From: Kineothrix alysoides
Lineage (GTDB): Bacteria > Bacillota > Clostridia > Lachnospirales > Lachnospiraceae
Length of the DNA stretch: 64,000 nucleotides
Reading direction: 5' to 3'
Assembly (NCBI RefSeq): GCF_000732725.1
Contig: NZ_JPNB01000001.1
Location: 1,984,001-2,048,000 of the forward strand
Shown: positions 1 to 8,355 of the stretch, piece by piece
Numbering within the stretch: the stretch's first letter is position 1
Layout: every line of letters starts with the position of its first letter
The notes under the pieces: generated by a model
The model's input: the letters and a program-made list of their open reading frames with translations, nothing else
Databases searched by the model: none
Told to the model about the DNA's origin: nothing
Position numbers and translations under genes: made by a program

Positions 1-1
1 C

Positions 2-517
2 GCTACAGTACTTTTTTACGAAAAGGGTTATGAAAAGACATCCATGACCGATATTGCAAATAAACTAGGCGTCGCTCAGGGACTATGCTACCGCTATTTC
101 CCCTCCAAGGAAATCCTGTTTGATTGTTCGATTCAAGAATATGCACAAAAAATAGCGGATAAAATGAAAGTCGTTCTTTTCGACGACACGCTGACACTAA
201 TGCAAAAATTAGAAAATATGCCATCTTTTATCGACTTTGAAAAAGATGACAGCGTCAATTACAAAATATTTCACAATGAGAACAGCAAAAAAATACACGA
301 CCAATTGTCTATGAAGGTCTGTGAAATTATGGTTCCAGCCGTTTCCGAGCTGATCAGAAAGGCAAATGAAAGCGGGGCGCTAGACATGCCGGACTACGAA
401 ACTGCCGCATCCTTTGTCGTATATGGTCAATTGGGAATTCTGCTTAATGAGAAAATGGATATCAAAGAAAGAATGGAAAAAATCAAAGCGTTCCTCAATC
501 TTATCATGCGGGGGTAA
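2..517 (+). CDS. TetR/AcrR-family transcriptional regulator, 5'-truncated by the window edge
   Basis: The reading frame is open back to base 2, so the N terminus lies outside the window; an internal ATG at 44 is not the true start. The visible 171 residues begin inside the DNA-binding domain: TDIANKLGVAQGLCYRYF followed by PSKEILF is the recognition-helix signature of TetR regulators. The rest is an all-helical ligand/dimerisation domain with no recognisable ligand signature. It ends just before a hairpin terminator and converges on an aldo/keto reductase gene, so its target is probably upstream, outside the window. Family assignment is firm; ligand and targets are unknown. Confidence 0.85.
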   Translation, partial: ATVLFYEKGYEKTSMTDIANKLGVAQGLCYRYFPSKEILFDCSIQEYAQKIADKMKVVLFDDTLTLMQKLENMPSFIDFEKDDSVNYKIFHNENSKKIHDQLSMKVCEIMVPAVSELIRKANESGALDMPDYETAASFVVYGQLGILLNEKMDIKERMEKIKAFLNLIMRG

Positions 518-523
518 CATAAT

Positions 524-563
524 AGCCGGAAAGAAATAGTAAAAGTACCACTTCCTTCCGGCT
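524..563 (+). terminator. Rho-independent terminator after the TetR gene
   Basis: AGCCGGAA (524-531) pairs perfectly with TTCCGGCT (556-563). The stem is followed by GTTTTCC on the + strand, just after the TetR stop codon. The T-run is short, so the call is moderate. Confidence 0.55.
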
Positions 564-576
564 GTTTTCCTTAATA

Positions 577-1725
577 TTATATTCCAAAAACCAACGCAGC
601 ATTTTTCATGTTCTCTATTACCGGAACCGAAAACGGGCATTTCTCTTCACAGCTCCCGCATTCAATACAATCAGAAGCGTGTGCGGATAGTTCTCTGTAA
701 TGCTGCCCTACTCCTTTATCTGCCGCGCTCTTATCCATAACCGCTATATCCAGATATTTGGTGACCGCTGCGATATCTATTCCCGCAGGACAGGGCTGAC
801 AGTGATTGCAATAAACGCAGCTTCCCTTGAAATCGCTGTTCATCCCACGAATCACCTCGGTGTAATCAAGACCAGCCGGGTCCGCATTCAAGTAAGAGAC
901 CGCCTCTTCTATTTGTTTCCTGCTCTGACAGCCTACCATAACGCTGGCCACCGCCGGCCTTGTAAGTGCATAATGAATACACTGGTTCACAGTAAGCGAC
1001 TTTGAAAAGGGAGTCTGTTCCTTAGAAAGCAGCTTTCCGCCGCCCAGCGTCTTCATTACGGTAATAGGAATATCAAGTGTCTCACATGTCTTATAAAGTT
1101 CCAGCCGCTTTTTATCGATTTCCAGCATCCTGCTTTTATCAAAGCCCTCGCTCAGTGTATTCAGGGCGTCCACATCGGCCGGAATCATATCGAAAGCAGG
1201 ATTAATGCTGAACATCAATAAATCCACAATTCCTGTTTCCACCACCTTCTTAGCGATAACGGGATTATGGGAGCTGGCACCGATTCCTCTTATTACCCCC
1301 TTTTGCTTCAAGCTTTCCGCGTAGCGCACGATATCGGAATGAAAGACCTCGTCGAAGTGCTGCTCGCTGTCGATAAAAAAAAGCATTCCAAAATCGATAT
1401 AGTCGGTGCCTAAATCAGTAAGCAGTCCTTCGAAATACTTTTTGCAGGTCGCTAGATCCCTTGAAATGTCATATTGATAATTTATATCTGTGGAACCGAT
1501 ATGTCCCTGAAGCATGAATTTATCCCGATTGCCCTTTATGGCTTTACCTATCTTCCGGCGGATGTCGCTGCCCGGCATAAACACGTCCATCATATTTATG
1601 CCATTTTCCATGGCTGCATCGAGGGTTTCTTTTACGACCTCATATTCCTTTCCATCCAGATGCTCGGTCCCCAGACCAATAATACCAGCCTCCATTCCCG
1701 TTTTTCCCAGCTTTCTATACCTCAT
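577..1725 (-). CDS. aldo/keto reductase-fold protein with C-terminal double [4Fe-4S] ferredoxin domain
   Basis: The 382-residue protein starts at an ATG preceded by AGGAGAAGG. Residues 1-290 follow the AKR barrel (RKLGKTGMEAGIIGLGTE at the N terminus, GVIRGIGASSHNP mid-barrel). Residues 305-375 carry two ferredoxin cysteine sets, CVYCNHCQPCP and CIECGSCEEKCP. The usual AKR catalytic tetrad is not intact: Asp47 is present, but the positions of the catalytic Tyr, Lys and His are Gly52, His75 and Phe, by comparison with the intact tetrad of the paralogue at 4128-5279. It may therefore do iron-sulfur electron transfer or other chemistry on the AKR scaffold rather than NADPH carbonyl reduction. 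It is monocistronic as far as can be seen. Substrate unknown. Confidence 0.85.
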   Translation of the reverse strand: MRYRKLGKTGMEAGIIGLGTEHLDGKEYEVVKETLDAAMENGINMMDVFMPGSDIRRKIGKAIKGNRDKFMLQGHIGSTDINYQYDISRDLATCKKYFEGLLTDLGTDYIDFGMLFFIDSEQHFDEVFHSDIVRYAESLKQKGVIRGIGASSHNPVIAKKVVETGIVDLLMFSINPAFDMIPADVDALNTLSEGFDKSRMLEIDKKRLELYKTCETLDIPITVMKTLGGGKLLSKEQTPFSKSLTVNQCIHYALTRPAVASVMVGCQSRKQIEEAVSYLNADPAGLDYTEVIRGMNSDFKGSCVYCNHCQPCPAGIDIAAVTKYLDIAVMDKSAADKGVGQHYRELSAHASDCIECGSCEEKCPFSVPVIENMKNAALVFGI

Positions 1726-1846
1726 ACTTTTCCTTCTCCTTTCATTTCTCTTTTATTTTCTCTCCCATATAGACTGCCGCTTTCCAGCACATTACGGATA
1801 TGCCGAATGCGACTGAATGAGTGATACCCGAAAATCTGAAATTGGT

Positions 1847-2458
1847 TCACTTAACGCAAATATATTCAATCCAATTTCTGTTTTCATTATAATCAACAGC
1901 AGAGAATCCTGTCTGTTTCAACAGTTCGACCATCTTAAAACTGTTTTCATAATTCTGCAAATGATAAGCAATTTTATCCTTTTCACAAATTATATAAAAA
2001 TCGCCATTGGGCTTTAATATCCTTAAAATTTCACTTAACCCTTGTTCTATATTTCTCCAGTAGATGTGTGTCTGGACAGCAAAAATTTTATCAAACATAT
2101 CTGCGGAAAAAGGAAGCTTTTCAACAGAAGATTGTAAAATTTCTACTTTGTTTCGCTGGATATGTATTCTATTTTTCTTTTGCGAATTTCTTACTGCAAC
2201 CGTTGAAATATCTATGCCATAAACTTTTCCGTTTTCTGAAATAAATTCAGCGAATTCGTTTACGGTTGCTCCGCCGCCACAGCCAATATCCAAAATATAG
2301 TCATTACTTGAAAACTGTATTTTCTGTATTCCCCAATGAGTCATATTTCTAAATGTATTATTCCATATAGCCGTCATTTTAGAGCCGACTATCCCACTGG
2401 GATCCTTGCATTGCCGGATTAAATAATTTAATAAGCTATTATCATATTGCTTTGTCAT
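1847..2458 (-). CDS. class I SAM-dependent methyltransferase
   Basis: This is a Rossmann-fold methyltransferase of the Methyltransf_11/25 type. Motif I is ILDIGCGGGATV, the acidic SAM-ribose residue is in VYGIDIS, motif II is near FDKIFAVQTHIYW and motif III is ILKPNGDFYII. The frame extends to a TTG at 2488, but the ATG at 2458 (MTKQYDNS...) has AAAGGTG about nine bases upstream and is preferred, giving 203 residues. Nothing in the sequence or neighbours identifies the substrate; small-molecule rather than RNA or protein methylation is the usual role of such stand-alone enzymes. It is A+T-rich compared with the following biosynthetic genes. Confidence 0.8.
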   Translation of the reverse strand: MTKQYDNSLLNYLIRQCKDPSGIVGSKMTAIWNNTFRNMTHWGIQKIQFSSNDYILDIGCGGGATVNEFAEFISENGKVYGIDISTVAVRNSQKKNRIHIQRNKVEILQSSVEKLPFSADMFDKIFAVQTHIYWRNIEQGLSEILRILKPNGDFYIICEKDKIAYHLQNYENSFKMVELLKQTGFSAVDYNENRNWIEYICVK

Positions 2459-2597
2459 ATGTTCCCGCACCTTTGTATATTTTTTCAACTACAGCTCAGC
2501 TTCTGATGCCGCTATAAAATACTGGCTGCACGCCAGAGGCCGTCAATACAATCATCAGTACTATTTATTTTTCGCTGCAATCCATTTCTGATATCTA

Positions 2598-3053
2598 TCA
2601 AAGCCTTTTTTCCATGATCTCATAAACCAATATAGCGCCATTCTCAACTATCCGTTTTTCATGCTTTATGGTTCTATATCCTCTGCATTCATATAAATGG
2701 CTTGCCGGAAGAGATGCGTCTAAACAAACCGTATCATAGTTCAACGCAATCTCATCTTCAAGGCACTTCATAATATAGCTGCCATACCCGCGCCCCTGAA
2801 AAGCAGGATCGACATAAACTCTTGTAATATGGTTATCCTTACGACTCCCCGTTCCCACCAAACGATTATCATCCAATAAAACACCGATACCACCGCTTTT
2901 TATATCCTTAATAATGCTTTCCAGACTGTGATGCCTGCAAAAGAAGTCCACTACTTCTTTCGGATAGTATTTCGGATAAATTGCAGTAATTGTATCTTGT
3001 ACCAATTGAAAAATTTGTTCTTTGTTTTCTTCCGTTGCCCTTATATATTTCAA
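2598..3053 (-). CDS. GNAT-family N-acetyltransferase
   Basis: The acetyl-CoA-binding motif A is plain: VYVDPAFQGRGYGSYIMKCLE, with the Q/R-x-x-G-x-G/A pyrophosphate loop as QGRGYGS. The rest has the GNAT order (IRATEENKEQIFQLV at the N terminus, VCLDASLPASHLYECRGY near the C terminus). The frame runs up to 3083, but a TTG at 3051-3053 has GGAGAGGA at proper distance and gives the family-like N terminus KYIRATEEN. The start is therefore a TTG codon and the protein has 151 residues. It probably acetylates an amine on a small molecule or protein; substrate unknown. No operon partner is evident. Confidence 0.82.
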   Translation of the reverse strand: MKYIRATEENKEQIFQLVQDTITAIYPKYYPKEVVDFFCRHHSLESIIKDIKSGGIGVLLDDNRLVGTGSRKDNHITRVYVDPAFQGRGYGSYIMKCLEDEIALNYDTVCLDASLPASHLYECRGYRTIKHEKRIVENGAILVYEIMEKRL

Positions 3054-3151
3054 AGCGATTCCTCTCCATTCCCCCAAATTCAATTTATAAAAATTAATAT
3101 ATCCTCGATATCCTAATCTTGTAATTCGTTCTTTTTATTTAGTTGTCAAAC

Positions 3152-3183
3152 AAAAAAGCGGTAGAAGCAGGCAGCTTTACCGC
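3152..3183 (-). terminator. Rho-independent terminator
   Basis: On the - strand GCGGTA (3178-3183) pairs with TACCGC (3158-3163), with extra pairing inside the stem, and is followed by six T residues (3152-3157). It ends the 5955-to-3217 leftward gene cluster. Confidence 0.75.
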
Positions 3184-3216
3184 CGGATAAAATAGCATCT
3201 CTGTTTCACTATAAAT

Positions 3217-3621
3217 CTAGGAAACGGTTGAACTTTGAGAGAGCTTGATCTCTATCAGTTCTTTCGCAAGATACATTGGTTCTATCATATTTTTATAACG
3301 TATATACTGTGAAGTCCCTTCCGCAAATTTCCCCTGAGCCTTTTCACATTTACTAATAATCGATGCCACCGGAGGAAGCGCCTTTTTCAAATCCTCTTCT
3401 GTGTAATTATCGATAAGATGCTTGCCCTCAGATTCCTCGTTTTGTGTTAAACCATCCTTTAGCAATGCCTCTGAAATATACATCGCCTTTATTCGATTTC
3501 TAAGAAGCGTGTGCTGAGAAGTTCCTTCCTTGAACTTTCCCTGCATCTTTTCACATCTGCCAATAAAGGAGGACACTGCCTGAAGCGCCTCCGTTAATTC
3601 CTTTTTTGTATAGTTATACAT
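3217..3621 (-). CDS. hypothetical protein made of two tandem ~50-residue repeats
   Basis: Not assigned to a named family. The protein contains the same unit twice. Copy 1 is YTKKELTEALQAVSSFIGRC followed by EKMQGKFKEGTSQHTLLRNRI; copy 2 is YTEEDLKKALPPVASIISKC followed by EKAQGKFAEGTSQYIRYKNMI. Each is predicted helical with an invariant CEK-QGKF-EGTSQ core. The frame extends to an ATG at 3684 that has no Shine-Dalgarno; the ATG at 3621 (MYNYTKKEL), preceded by GGAAGG and AGGA, is preferred and gives 134 residues. A strong AGGAGG further upstream instead serves an out-of-frame 8-residue leader (3614-3640) that overlaps this start. It is the last gene of a leftward cluster with a VOC protein, an AKR and a C39-like protein. 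Confidence 0.65.
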   Translation of the reverse strand: MYNYTKKELTEALQAVSSFIGRCEKMQGKFKEGTSQHTLLRNRIKAMYISEALLKDGLTQNEESEGKHLIDNYTEEDLKKALPPVASIISKCEKAQGKFAEGTSQYIRYKNMIEPMYLAKELIEIKLSQSSTVS

Positions 3622-3640
3622 AATATCCTGACCTTCCCAT
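3614..3640 (-). other. possible leader peptide translationally coupled to the repeat protein
   Basis: A 9-codon frame (MGRSGYYV then TAA) starts 4 bases after a perfect AGGAGG (3645-3650). Its stop overlaps the ATG of the repeat protein (3619-3621) in a different frame. Ribosomes loading at this strong site would finish right at the downstream start. The interpretation as coupling is inference. Confidence 0.35.
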
Positions 3641-3711
3641 GATTCCTCCTGACTATTCTGTGGTATCGCTGCCGAGTGTTTCATTAATTACTGCAATGCC
3701 ATAGATAATTC

Positions 3712-4068
3712 TCATTCAGAAGCAATCATAAATTTGAAGCCTCCAATCATTACTTCAAAAGTATAATCGCTCCATGGCTGCAGCTCAATACTTGTCGCTT
3801 CCAGTTTCTTATGATTATCATATATCTGCCGAAACTCATCCTTCGGAACTGTAATATAGAAAACAACCCCACATCCTATATACGATATCTGTTCTTCTCT
3901 CACATATCCATGCGTAATTCCAAGCAATATCGAATTATTAGAAAGAGAAACACTCACCAAGGGGTCCCCGCTTTCCGGAGGCTTGGAAAAATCAATCTGC
4001 CATCCGGCTCCTTGAAATATTTTTGCTGTTTCGTATGGATCTTTGCAAGCAAGAATTGGTTTAACCAT
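3712..4068 (-). CDS. VOC/glyoxalase-bleomycin resistance-like small protein
   Basis: The 118-residue protein has the pattern of a single vicinal-oxygen-chelate unit pair: MVKPILACKDPYETAKIFQ at the start (as in xPxLxVxDxxxAxxFY), GWQIDFSKPP, SVSLSNNSILLGI in the middle and a C-terminal WSDYTFEVMIGGFKFMIA, where VOC proteins usually end DPDGNxIEF. The classical metal-binding His/Glu residues are not convincingly placed, so it may be a binding rather than catalytic member. It sits 27 bp upstream of the repeat protein and 59 bp downstream of an AKR, probably in one operon. Confidence 0.6.
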   Translation of the reverse strand: MVKPILACKDPYETAKIFQGAGWQIDFSKPPESGDPLVSVSLSNNSILLGITHGYVREEQISYIGCGVVFYITVPKDEFRQIYDNHKKLEATSIELQPWSDYTFEVMIGGFKFMIASE

Positions 4069-4127
4069 TATGTATTACCTCCAAATCTTCAAATGATATT
4101 TAAAGAAGTCTTATGCTTCCTATCTGG

Positions 4128-5279
4128 TCAAACCCCAAAGAATCTTCTTATAAAATAACGCATCGGTTTATATGTTATGCCTTCCAGCTCCTTTTTTACC
4201 TGCTCCAGTTTTTCAGGAATGGGTATGCTTTGCGGACAATGAGTTTGGCATTTGCCGCATTTTATACATTGAGATGCGCTGTTGCCTCCGGTAGTCATAA
4301 TATACATAGCCTTGGACATTATTCTGCCGCGGCTGGCTGCATCGTTCAGTGCAGAAAAGCTGCTTGGAATATCTACTCCCTTCGGGCAGGGCATACAATA
4401 TCCGCAGCCGGTGCAGGGCACCTTCATGGAGCGCTGGATTTCGGCTTTCACCTTTGCATACACTTCCAGCTCCACTTCCGTAAGAGAACCTGCTTCCGCA
4501 TCGGAAAAAGTCCTCACATTTTCCTCTATTTGCCCCATTTGATTCATTCCCGACAGCACTGTCAGTACTTGAGGATGATTGAGCACCCAGCGAAATCCCC
4601 ATTCCGCAGGAGAACGCTTCACATCAGCCTGTTCCCATATAGCTCGAATAGACGTTTTCGGATTAGCGAGAGTGCCTCCGCGCAATGGCTCCATGATCAT
4701 AACAGGAATTCCCTTCTCCCCGGCCCGCTCAAGACCTGCCGTTCCTGCCTGATTATTTTCATCACAGTAGTTATATTGAATCATACAAAAATCCCAGTCA
4801 TATTCCTCTAACAGCGCCAAAAACTCATTTTGCGGACCATGGAAGGAAAACCCCAGATTGCGGATGGTACCGGAAGTCTTCTTTTCATCGATCCATTTTT
4901 CGATTCCAAGCTCTGTAAGCCGCTTCCACGACCTCACATTGCCCAGCATATGTATCAGATAATAGTCGATATGGTCCGTTTGCAGCCGCTCCAGCTGCGT
5001 ACCGAAGATACGGTCCAAATCGCCATATTTTCTCACATTATTATGCGGAAGCTTCGTCGCAATGTTAACCTTCTGCCGCATTCCGTCCTTCGCGAGTATC
5101 CTTCCGAGAGTAGCCTCGCTGTTTGGATAAATGTACGCAGTATCGAAATAGTTCACACCTTGTTCCATGGCATAGCGAATCTGCCGCTCAACTTCCTTCT
5201 CGTCCTTGTTAAACCGCATACATCCAAATGCCAAGGCTGAAATCTTTTCGCCGTTCTTAGGATTTGTTCTGTACTGCAT
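4128..5279 (-). CDS. aldo/keto reductase with C-terminal [4Fe-4S] ferredoxin domain
   Basis: The 383-residue protein is a fusion of an AKR barrel (residues 1-285) and a bacterial-type ferredoxin domain. The catalytic tetrad is intact: Asp46 and Tyr51 in FDTAYIYPNSE, Lys76 in IATKLP and His110 in YYLIHML. The C terminus has cysteine sets CTGCGYCMPCP and CIKCGKCQTHCP, which should bind two [4Fe-4S] clusters. The start ATG follows AAAGGAGGG. It lies 28 bp downstream of the C39-like gene, suggesting co-transcription. Ferredoxin-fused AKRs are common in anaerobic Firmicutes; the physiological substrate is not known. Contrast the AKR at 577-1725, which has lost Tyr, Lys and His. Confidence 0.88.
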   Translation of the reverse strand: MQYRTNPKNGEKISALAFGCMRFNKDEKEVERQIRYAMEQGVNYFDTAYIYPNSEATLGRILAKDGMRQKVNIATKLPHNNVRKYGDLDRIFGTQLERLQTDHIDYYLIHMLGNVRSWKRLTELGIEKWIDEKKTSGTIRNLGFSFHGPQNEFLALLEEYDWDFCMIQYNYCDENNQAGTAGLERAGEKGIPVMIMEPLRGGTLANPKTSIRAIWEQADVKRSPAEWGFRWVLNHPQVLTVLSGMNQMGQIEENVRTFSDAEAGSLTEVELEVYAKVKAEIQRSMKVPCTGCGYCMPCPKGVDIPSSFSALNDAASRGRIMSKAMYIMTTGGNSASQCIKCGKCQTHCPQSIPIPEKLEQVKKELEGITYKPMRYFIRRFFGV

Positions 5280-5307
5280 GGTAAGCCCTCCTTTATAGTT
5301 TTATACT

Positions 5308-5955
5308 TTAAAGCGGTTCTAATGCGATGAAAGCGCCTCCGCCGACAGTGGTAGAAAGCCATAGTTTTACATCGATAAACTGCTTCCTTCCCTGATCATA
5401 CATCTGTGCTTTCAAATCTTTATCTGCGGACACCAAAGTCACCCAGTGCCAGTTATCGAGGTTTCGCACCGCTCCATTGGATAAATTTAAAAAAGCTACC
5501 GGTAAATTATCTGAAAAGGCAGAGATTAGAAACTCCAATACCGTTTCCATACCGGGACGCATTTTTTCTTCCGCCGGAACCTCCAAAAGTCTGGCCTTCA
5601 AGGGTACTTCATGTTTTACGCCAAAGCCGATTGCTCCGTCAATAAAAACAGAAGCTCTGTCCACCCCTCGCAAGCCCGGCTTTACATAGCTCCAGACCTC
5701 CTCCATCAGACGCAGCATTCCCGCATAGCTCGTTCCGTCTCCGTCATAAAGCCCGCTGCATTCCTCCGGTCTGGTAGCTGCCAGATACCACAGTAAATTG
5801 GATGCTGCCGTCGGGCCGCATCCGCTCATCCTCTGAATCCATCCCGGATACCAGACTTGATGCGCTCCATAAGAAATTGATCTCCCTTTATGAATATGAA
5901 GCCGTTCGGGATAACGTATCGACGCCTCCCGTAAGGCTTGTGTTCTTACATCCAT
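5308..5955 (-). CDS. C39-like papain-fold protein
   Basis: The 215-residue protein has the hallmarks of a papain-like C39 fold: the nucleophile region SGCGPTAASNLLWYL (Cys46) and the His region DNWHWVTLVSAD (His170), with Asp187 in MYDQGR as a possible third residue. No signal peptide or membrane segment is visible, so it should be cytoplasmic, unlike C39 domains of bacteriocin exporters. The frame extends to 5994, but ATG 5955 follows GAGGTGG at six bases and is preferred. It is the first gene of the leftward cluster C39-AKR-VOC-repeat protein. Whether it cleaves a peptide or an isopeptide bond cannot be told. Confidence 0.65.
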   Translation of the reverse strand: MDVRTQALREASIRYPERLHIHKGRSISYGAHQVWYPGWIQRMSGCGPTAASNLLWYLAATRPEECSGLYDGDGTSYAGMLRLMEEVWSYVKPGLRGVDRASVFIDGAIGFGVKHEVPLKARLLEVPAEEKMRPGMETVLEFLISAFSDNLPVAFLNLSNGAVRNLDNWHWVTLVSADKDLKAQMYDQGRKQFIDVKLWLSTTVGGGAFIALEPL

Positions 5956-6335
5956 TGTGTTACCACCTCTTCTATCTATTAGCTCTCGCTGCATAATTGC
6001 TTCGATATATTCTTTTTATTCCGCTTCTGAAACGGGAGCGAAATTGTTGTTTAACCAAAAATGAATCGAAATCCCTTTAACCCCGTTACTGTCTCAAAGC
6101 CTATAAGCTACGCAATGCAGTTCTTACAACCCTGTATATCTAACATAACACTTCCCCTTTATAAAAACAATTTCTTTATAAAAAAGGAACGAGAAATTTA
6201 ACCATTTCCTAGCACAGCAAGTTTATCATAGATTGCGCCATATTTAAGAAATCATTTTCCACCTATTTATTACTTTACTAATTATGAATGAACTTTGATA
6301 TGATGAAGCTTTCATGGAATATCATAAATAAAAAC
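5956..6335. other. intergenic region without a recognisable gene
   Basis: No coding potential with a ribosome binding site was seen on either strand. The TTTATAAA word occurs twice near 6160-6185, without obvious meaning. Leftward transcription of the C39 cluster must start here, but no convincing promoter pair was found. Confidence 0.5.
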
Positions 6336-6392
6336 GAAGAAAACTGTAGCGTACATATCACATCAAGGTGAATTACAGCTACAGTTTTCTTC
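6331..6392 (-). terminator. strong Rho-independent terminator of the MerR-hydrolase operon
   Basis: GAAGAAAACTGTAGC (6336-6350) is perfectly complementary to GCTACAGTTTTCTTC (6378-6392), a 15-bp stem with a 27-nt loop. On the - strand the stem is followed by GTTTTTATTT. It lies about 100 bp after the serine hydrolase stop. Confidence 0.85.
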
Positions 6393-6488
6393 ATTAAATT
6401 TATAATCCTTAATAGCAGATACGCCGAATCCGGATATTGCCATAAACATACTGATTTTATATTCCGTTCTTTGCATCTGCTTAATTCA

Positions 6489-7466
6489 CTATACGCAATT
6501 CTCAAAGATTGGTTCAATATATTGTTTGATAAATTCTATTCTATCCGTAACACCCGGCTTAAAAAAGGACGCAATAGAAACTACTATGTTTTTCTTTGTA
6601 TTGACATAGATAACATTTCCCCCATCTCCCATTGCTGCATAGCCATTCTCATCAATCCACCATAAATATCCATATGGCAAATCGAGTTTTTCCCACCGGC
6701 TATGTTCCTTTGTACTCTCTTCTATCCACTTAGACGATACAATTTGGTTATTTTCCCATATTCCACCGGCTAAATATAATTGACCTATCCTGGCCATATC
6801 CATAGGTGTCAGCGTAAGCCCCCAGCCTGCTGTATTTACTCCGGATGGGTCAACAACCCAGCCGCTGATATTGCTCGCTTTGTTAAATGCGAGTTGTTCC
6901 TCTTTACTATGAAAAACCAAATTGGTCTTAACGCTGATTCCCAGCGGTGAAAATAAATTTTCCATTGCGAAATCAAATACAGATTTACCGGTCGTTTTTA
7001 CAAGAATGCCCGACAAAATATCCGGTCCTATGAGGGGTGCGTATCTAAATTTTCCTATCTGTCCTCTTCCCCCTAATAAATCAAGCGTAAATTTTACATA
7101 GTCATCACTTGTGAAATACTTTTTATACGGTGCCAATTTATATTTATACGGAGCTGTCATTATCAATAAATCCTTAACTGTAACATCCCGTATTGTGTTT
7201 TCCCTTCTTTTAACTATGTAGTCAGGGAAGAAATCCAATACTTTCTGATTAATATCTTTAATGTATCCTTTGTCCACGGCAATCCCAAACAATATGGAAA
7301 CAATACTTTTCGTTACTGAATAAACATGGATTCTGCTGGAAGCAGTGCATTCATTAAAATAATTTTCATACAGTGTTTTACCATCTTTAAATACAACCAT
7401 GCCTGCAATATTGCTATAATCATTATTTATTTTTATTTCCAACGCTGTCACTTTTTCCTGATTCAT
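6489..7466 (-). CDS. serine hydrolase, beta-lactamase class C / PBP-fold family, cytoplasmic
   Basis: The 325-residue protein has the Beta-lactamase (PF00144-type) layout. N-terminal strands include AGMVVFKDGKTLYENYF, the SxxK nucleophile motif is YSVTKS (Ser50, Lys53), the second-motif tyrosine lies in RYAPLIGPDILSG (Tyr142), and the third-motif position is AAMGDGGNVIYV, with a Gly-rich replacement for K/H-T-G. There is no signal peptide, so it is likely a cytoplasmic esterase or amidase, not a beta-lactamase. The gene follows merR by 20 bp and shares its terminator, so its expression is presumably controlled by the MerR protein, perhaps to hydrolyse the drug or metabolite that MerR senses (inference). 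Confidence 0.8.
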   Translation of the reverse strand: MNQEKVTALEIKINNDYSNIAGMVVFKDGKTLYENYFNECTASSRIHVYSVTKSIVSILFGIAVDKGYIKDINQKVLDFFPDYIVKRRENTIRDVTVKDLLIMTAPYKYKLAPYKKYFTSDDYVKFTLDLLGGRGQIGKFRYAPLIGPDILSGILVKTTGKSVFDFAMENLFSPLGISVKTNLVFHSKEEQLAFNKASNISGWVVDPSGVNTAGWGLTLTPMDMARIGQLYLAGGIWENNQIVSSKWIEESTKEHSRWEKLDLPYGYLWWIDENGYAAMGDGGNVIYVNTKKNIVVSIASFFKPGVTDRIEFIKQYIEPIFENCV

Positions 7467-7486
7467 ATAAATTTCTCCCTTATCAA

Positions 7487-8320
7487 CTATTTTCTTTTCA
7501 GCTTCTTTTTAACAGGATAATAAATTTCGGTTATAAGCTCACTTTCTTTTGAGACTTGGGACGGGTCGGTTACATATACTTCATAGAGAGCGTTGTCGCA
7601 TTCATACCCTTCCATTTCCGCCCATTCACGTTGTCTCGTATATACAGAAGGTAGGGCAGAATAAGAACCATATATAATCGTTTTTAGGCACAGGCCCGGA
7701 TAAAAGTCTCTTGTTCCCGTAACATACTCTTTTACCGGGATAGCGAATTCAATATCTAAACCGGAGGGACTAAATTCTGCACTATGGAAAAGTACCATTG
7801 GCGGGGCAAGCATAGTTAATTTATCGCCGGCAATTTTCCTGAATAATTTACTAAAGCAATTTCCATATTCTTCAGCAACTTCGTGTTCAGGAACCATTTT
7901 TCGGATAGATAGAAGATACATCATTGGTACTTCTACAAGTTGAACATCGATGCTTTCCATATATGACATAATTGATTTGCCTAATTTCAAATTTGATATA
8001 TCATTATTTATTTTCGCTAAAGTCTCTTCAAATTCTTGCACCTGTTTCTCTATTTCTTTTTTTTTCCCGGTAAGTGCCAGGAAAAGCTTTTCATCCAATA
8101 ATTCTTCTGATTCAAGTATTGTTTTAATTTGTTCCAATGAAAAATTGTATGATTTCAAACGGTTAATAAACAACATTTTTTTTAATTGTTCGATAGAATA
8201 ATATCTATAACCATTCTCAGGGTTGATTTCATCAGGTATAATCAGTTCTATTTCAGCATAGTAACGAAGTGTCTTTGTGGATACTTCGCATATCTTTGAA
8301 AACTCACCAATTGATAGCAT
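7487..8320 (-). CDS. MerR-family regulator with GyrI-like effector-binding domain
   Basis: The 277-residue protein begins LSIGEFSKICEVSTKTLRYY, then ENGYRYYSIEQLKKM, the winged-helix DNA-binding domain of MerR regulators. A coiled coil (about residues 75-115) follows. The C-terminal ~150 residues (VQLVEVPMMYLLSIRKMVPE onward) resemble the GyrI/AraC effector-binding fold of BmrR and TipAL-like regulators that bind hydrophobic drugs. The ATG is preceded by AAGGAGGAGGAG. Just upstream is a promoter with an overlong 19-bp spacer holding a perfect dyad, the expected self-binding site. It is co-directional with the hydrolase 20 bp downstream. Confidence 0.9.
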   Translation of the reverse strand: MLSIGEFSKICEVSTKTLRYYAEIELIIPDEINPENGYRYYSIEQLKKMLFINRLKSYNFSLEQIKTILESEELLDEKLFLALTGKKKEIEKQVQEFEETLAKINNDISNLKLGKSIMSYMESIDVQLVEVPMMYLLSIRKMVPEHEVAEEYGNCFSKLFRKIAGDKLTMLAPPMVLFHSAEFSPSGLDIEFAIPVKEYVTGTRDFYPGLCLKTIIYGSYSALPSVYTRQREWAEMEGYECDNALYEVYVTDPSQVSKESELITEIYYPVKKKLKRK

Positions 8321-8355
8321 CGCTCCTCCTCCTTTTTACGTATCTCATATGCTTT

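Noticed and set aside
4113-4811. 232-codon + strand frame
   Set aside because: It is the antisense shadow of the well-supported AKR-ferredoxin gene.
6278-6517. 79-codon - strand frame after the serine hydrolase
   Set aside because: It overlaps the hydrolase end and contains the perfect 15-bp terminator hairpin, so it is not coding.
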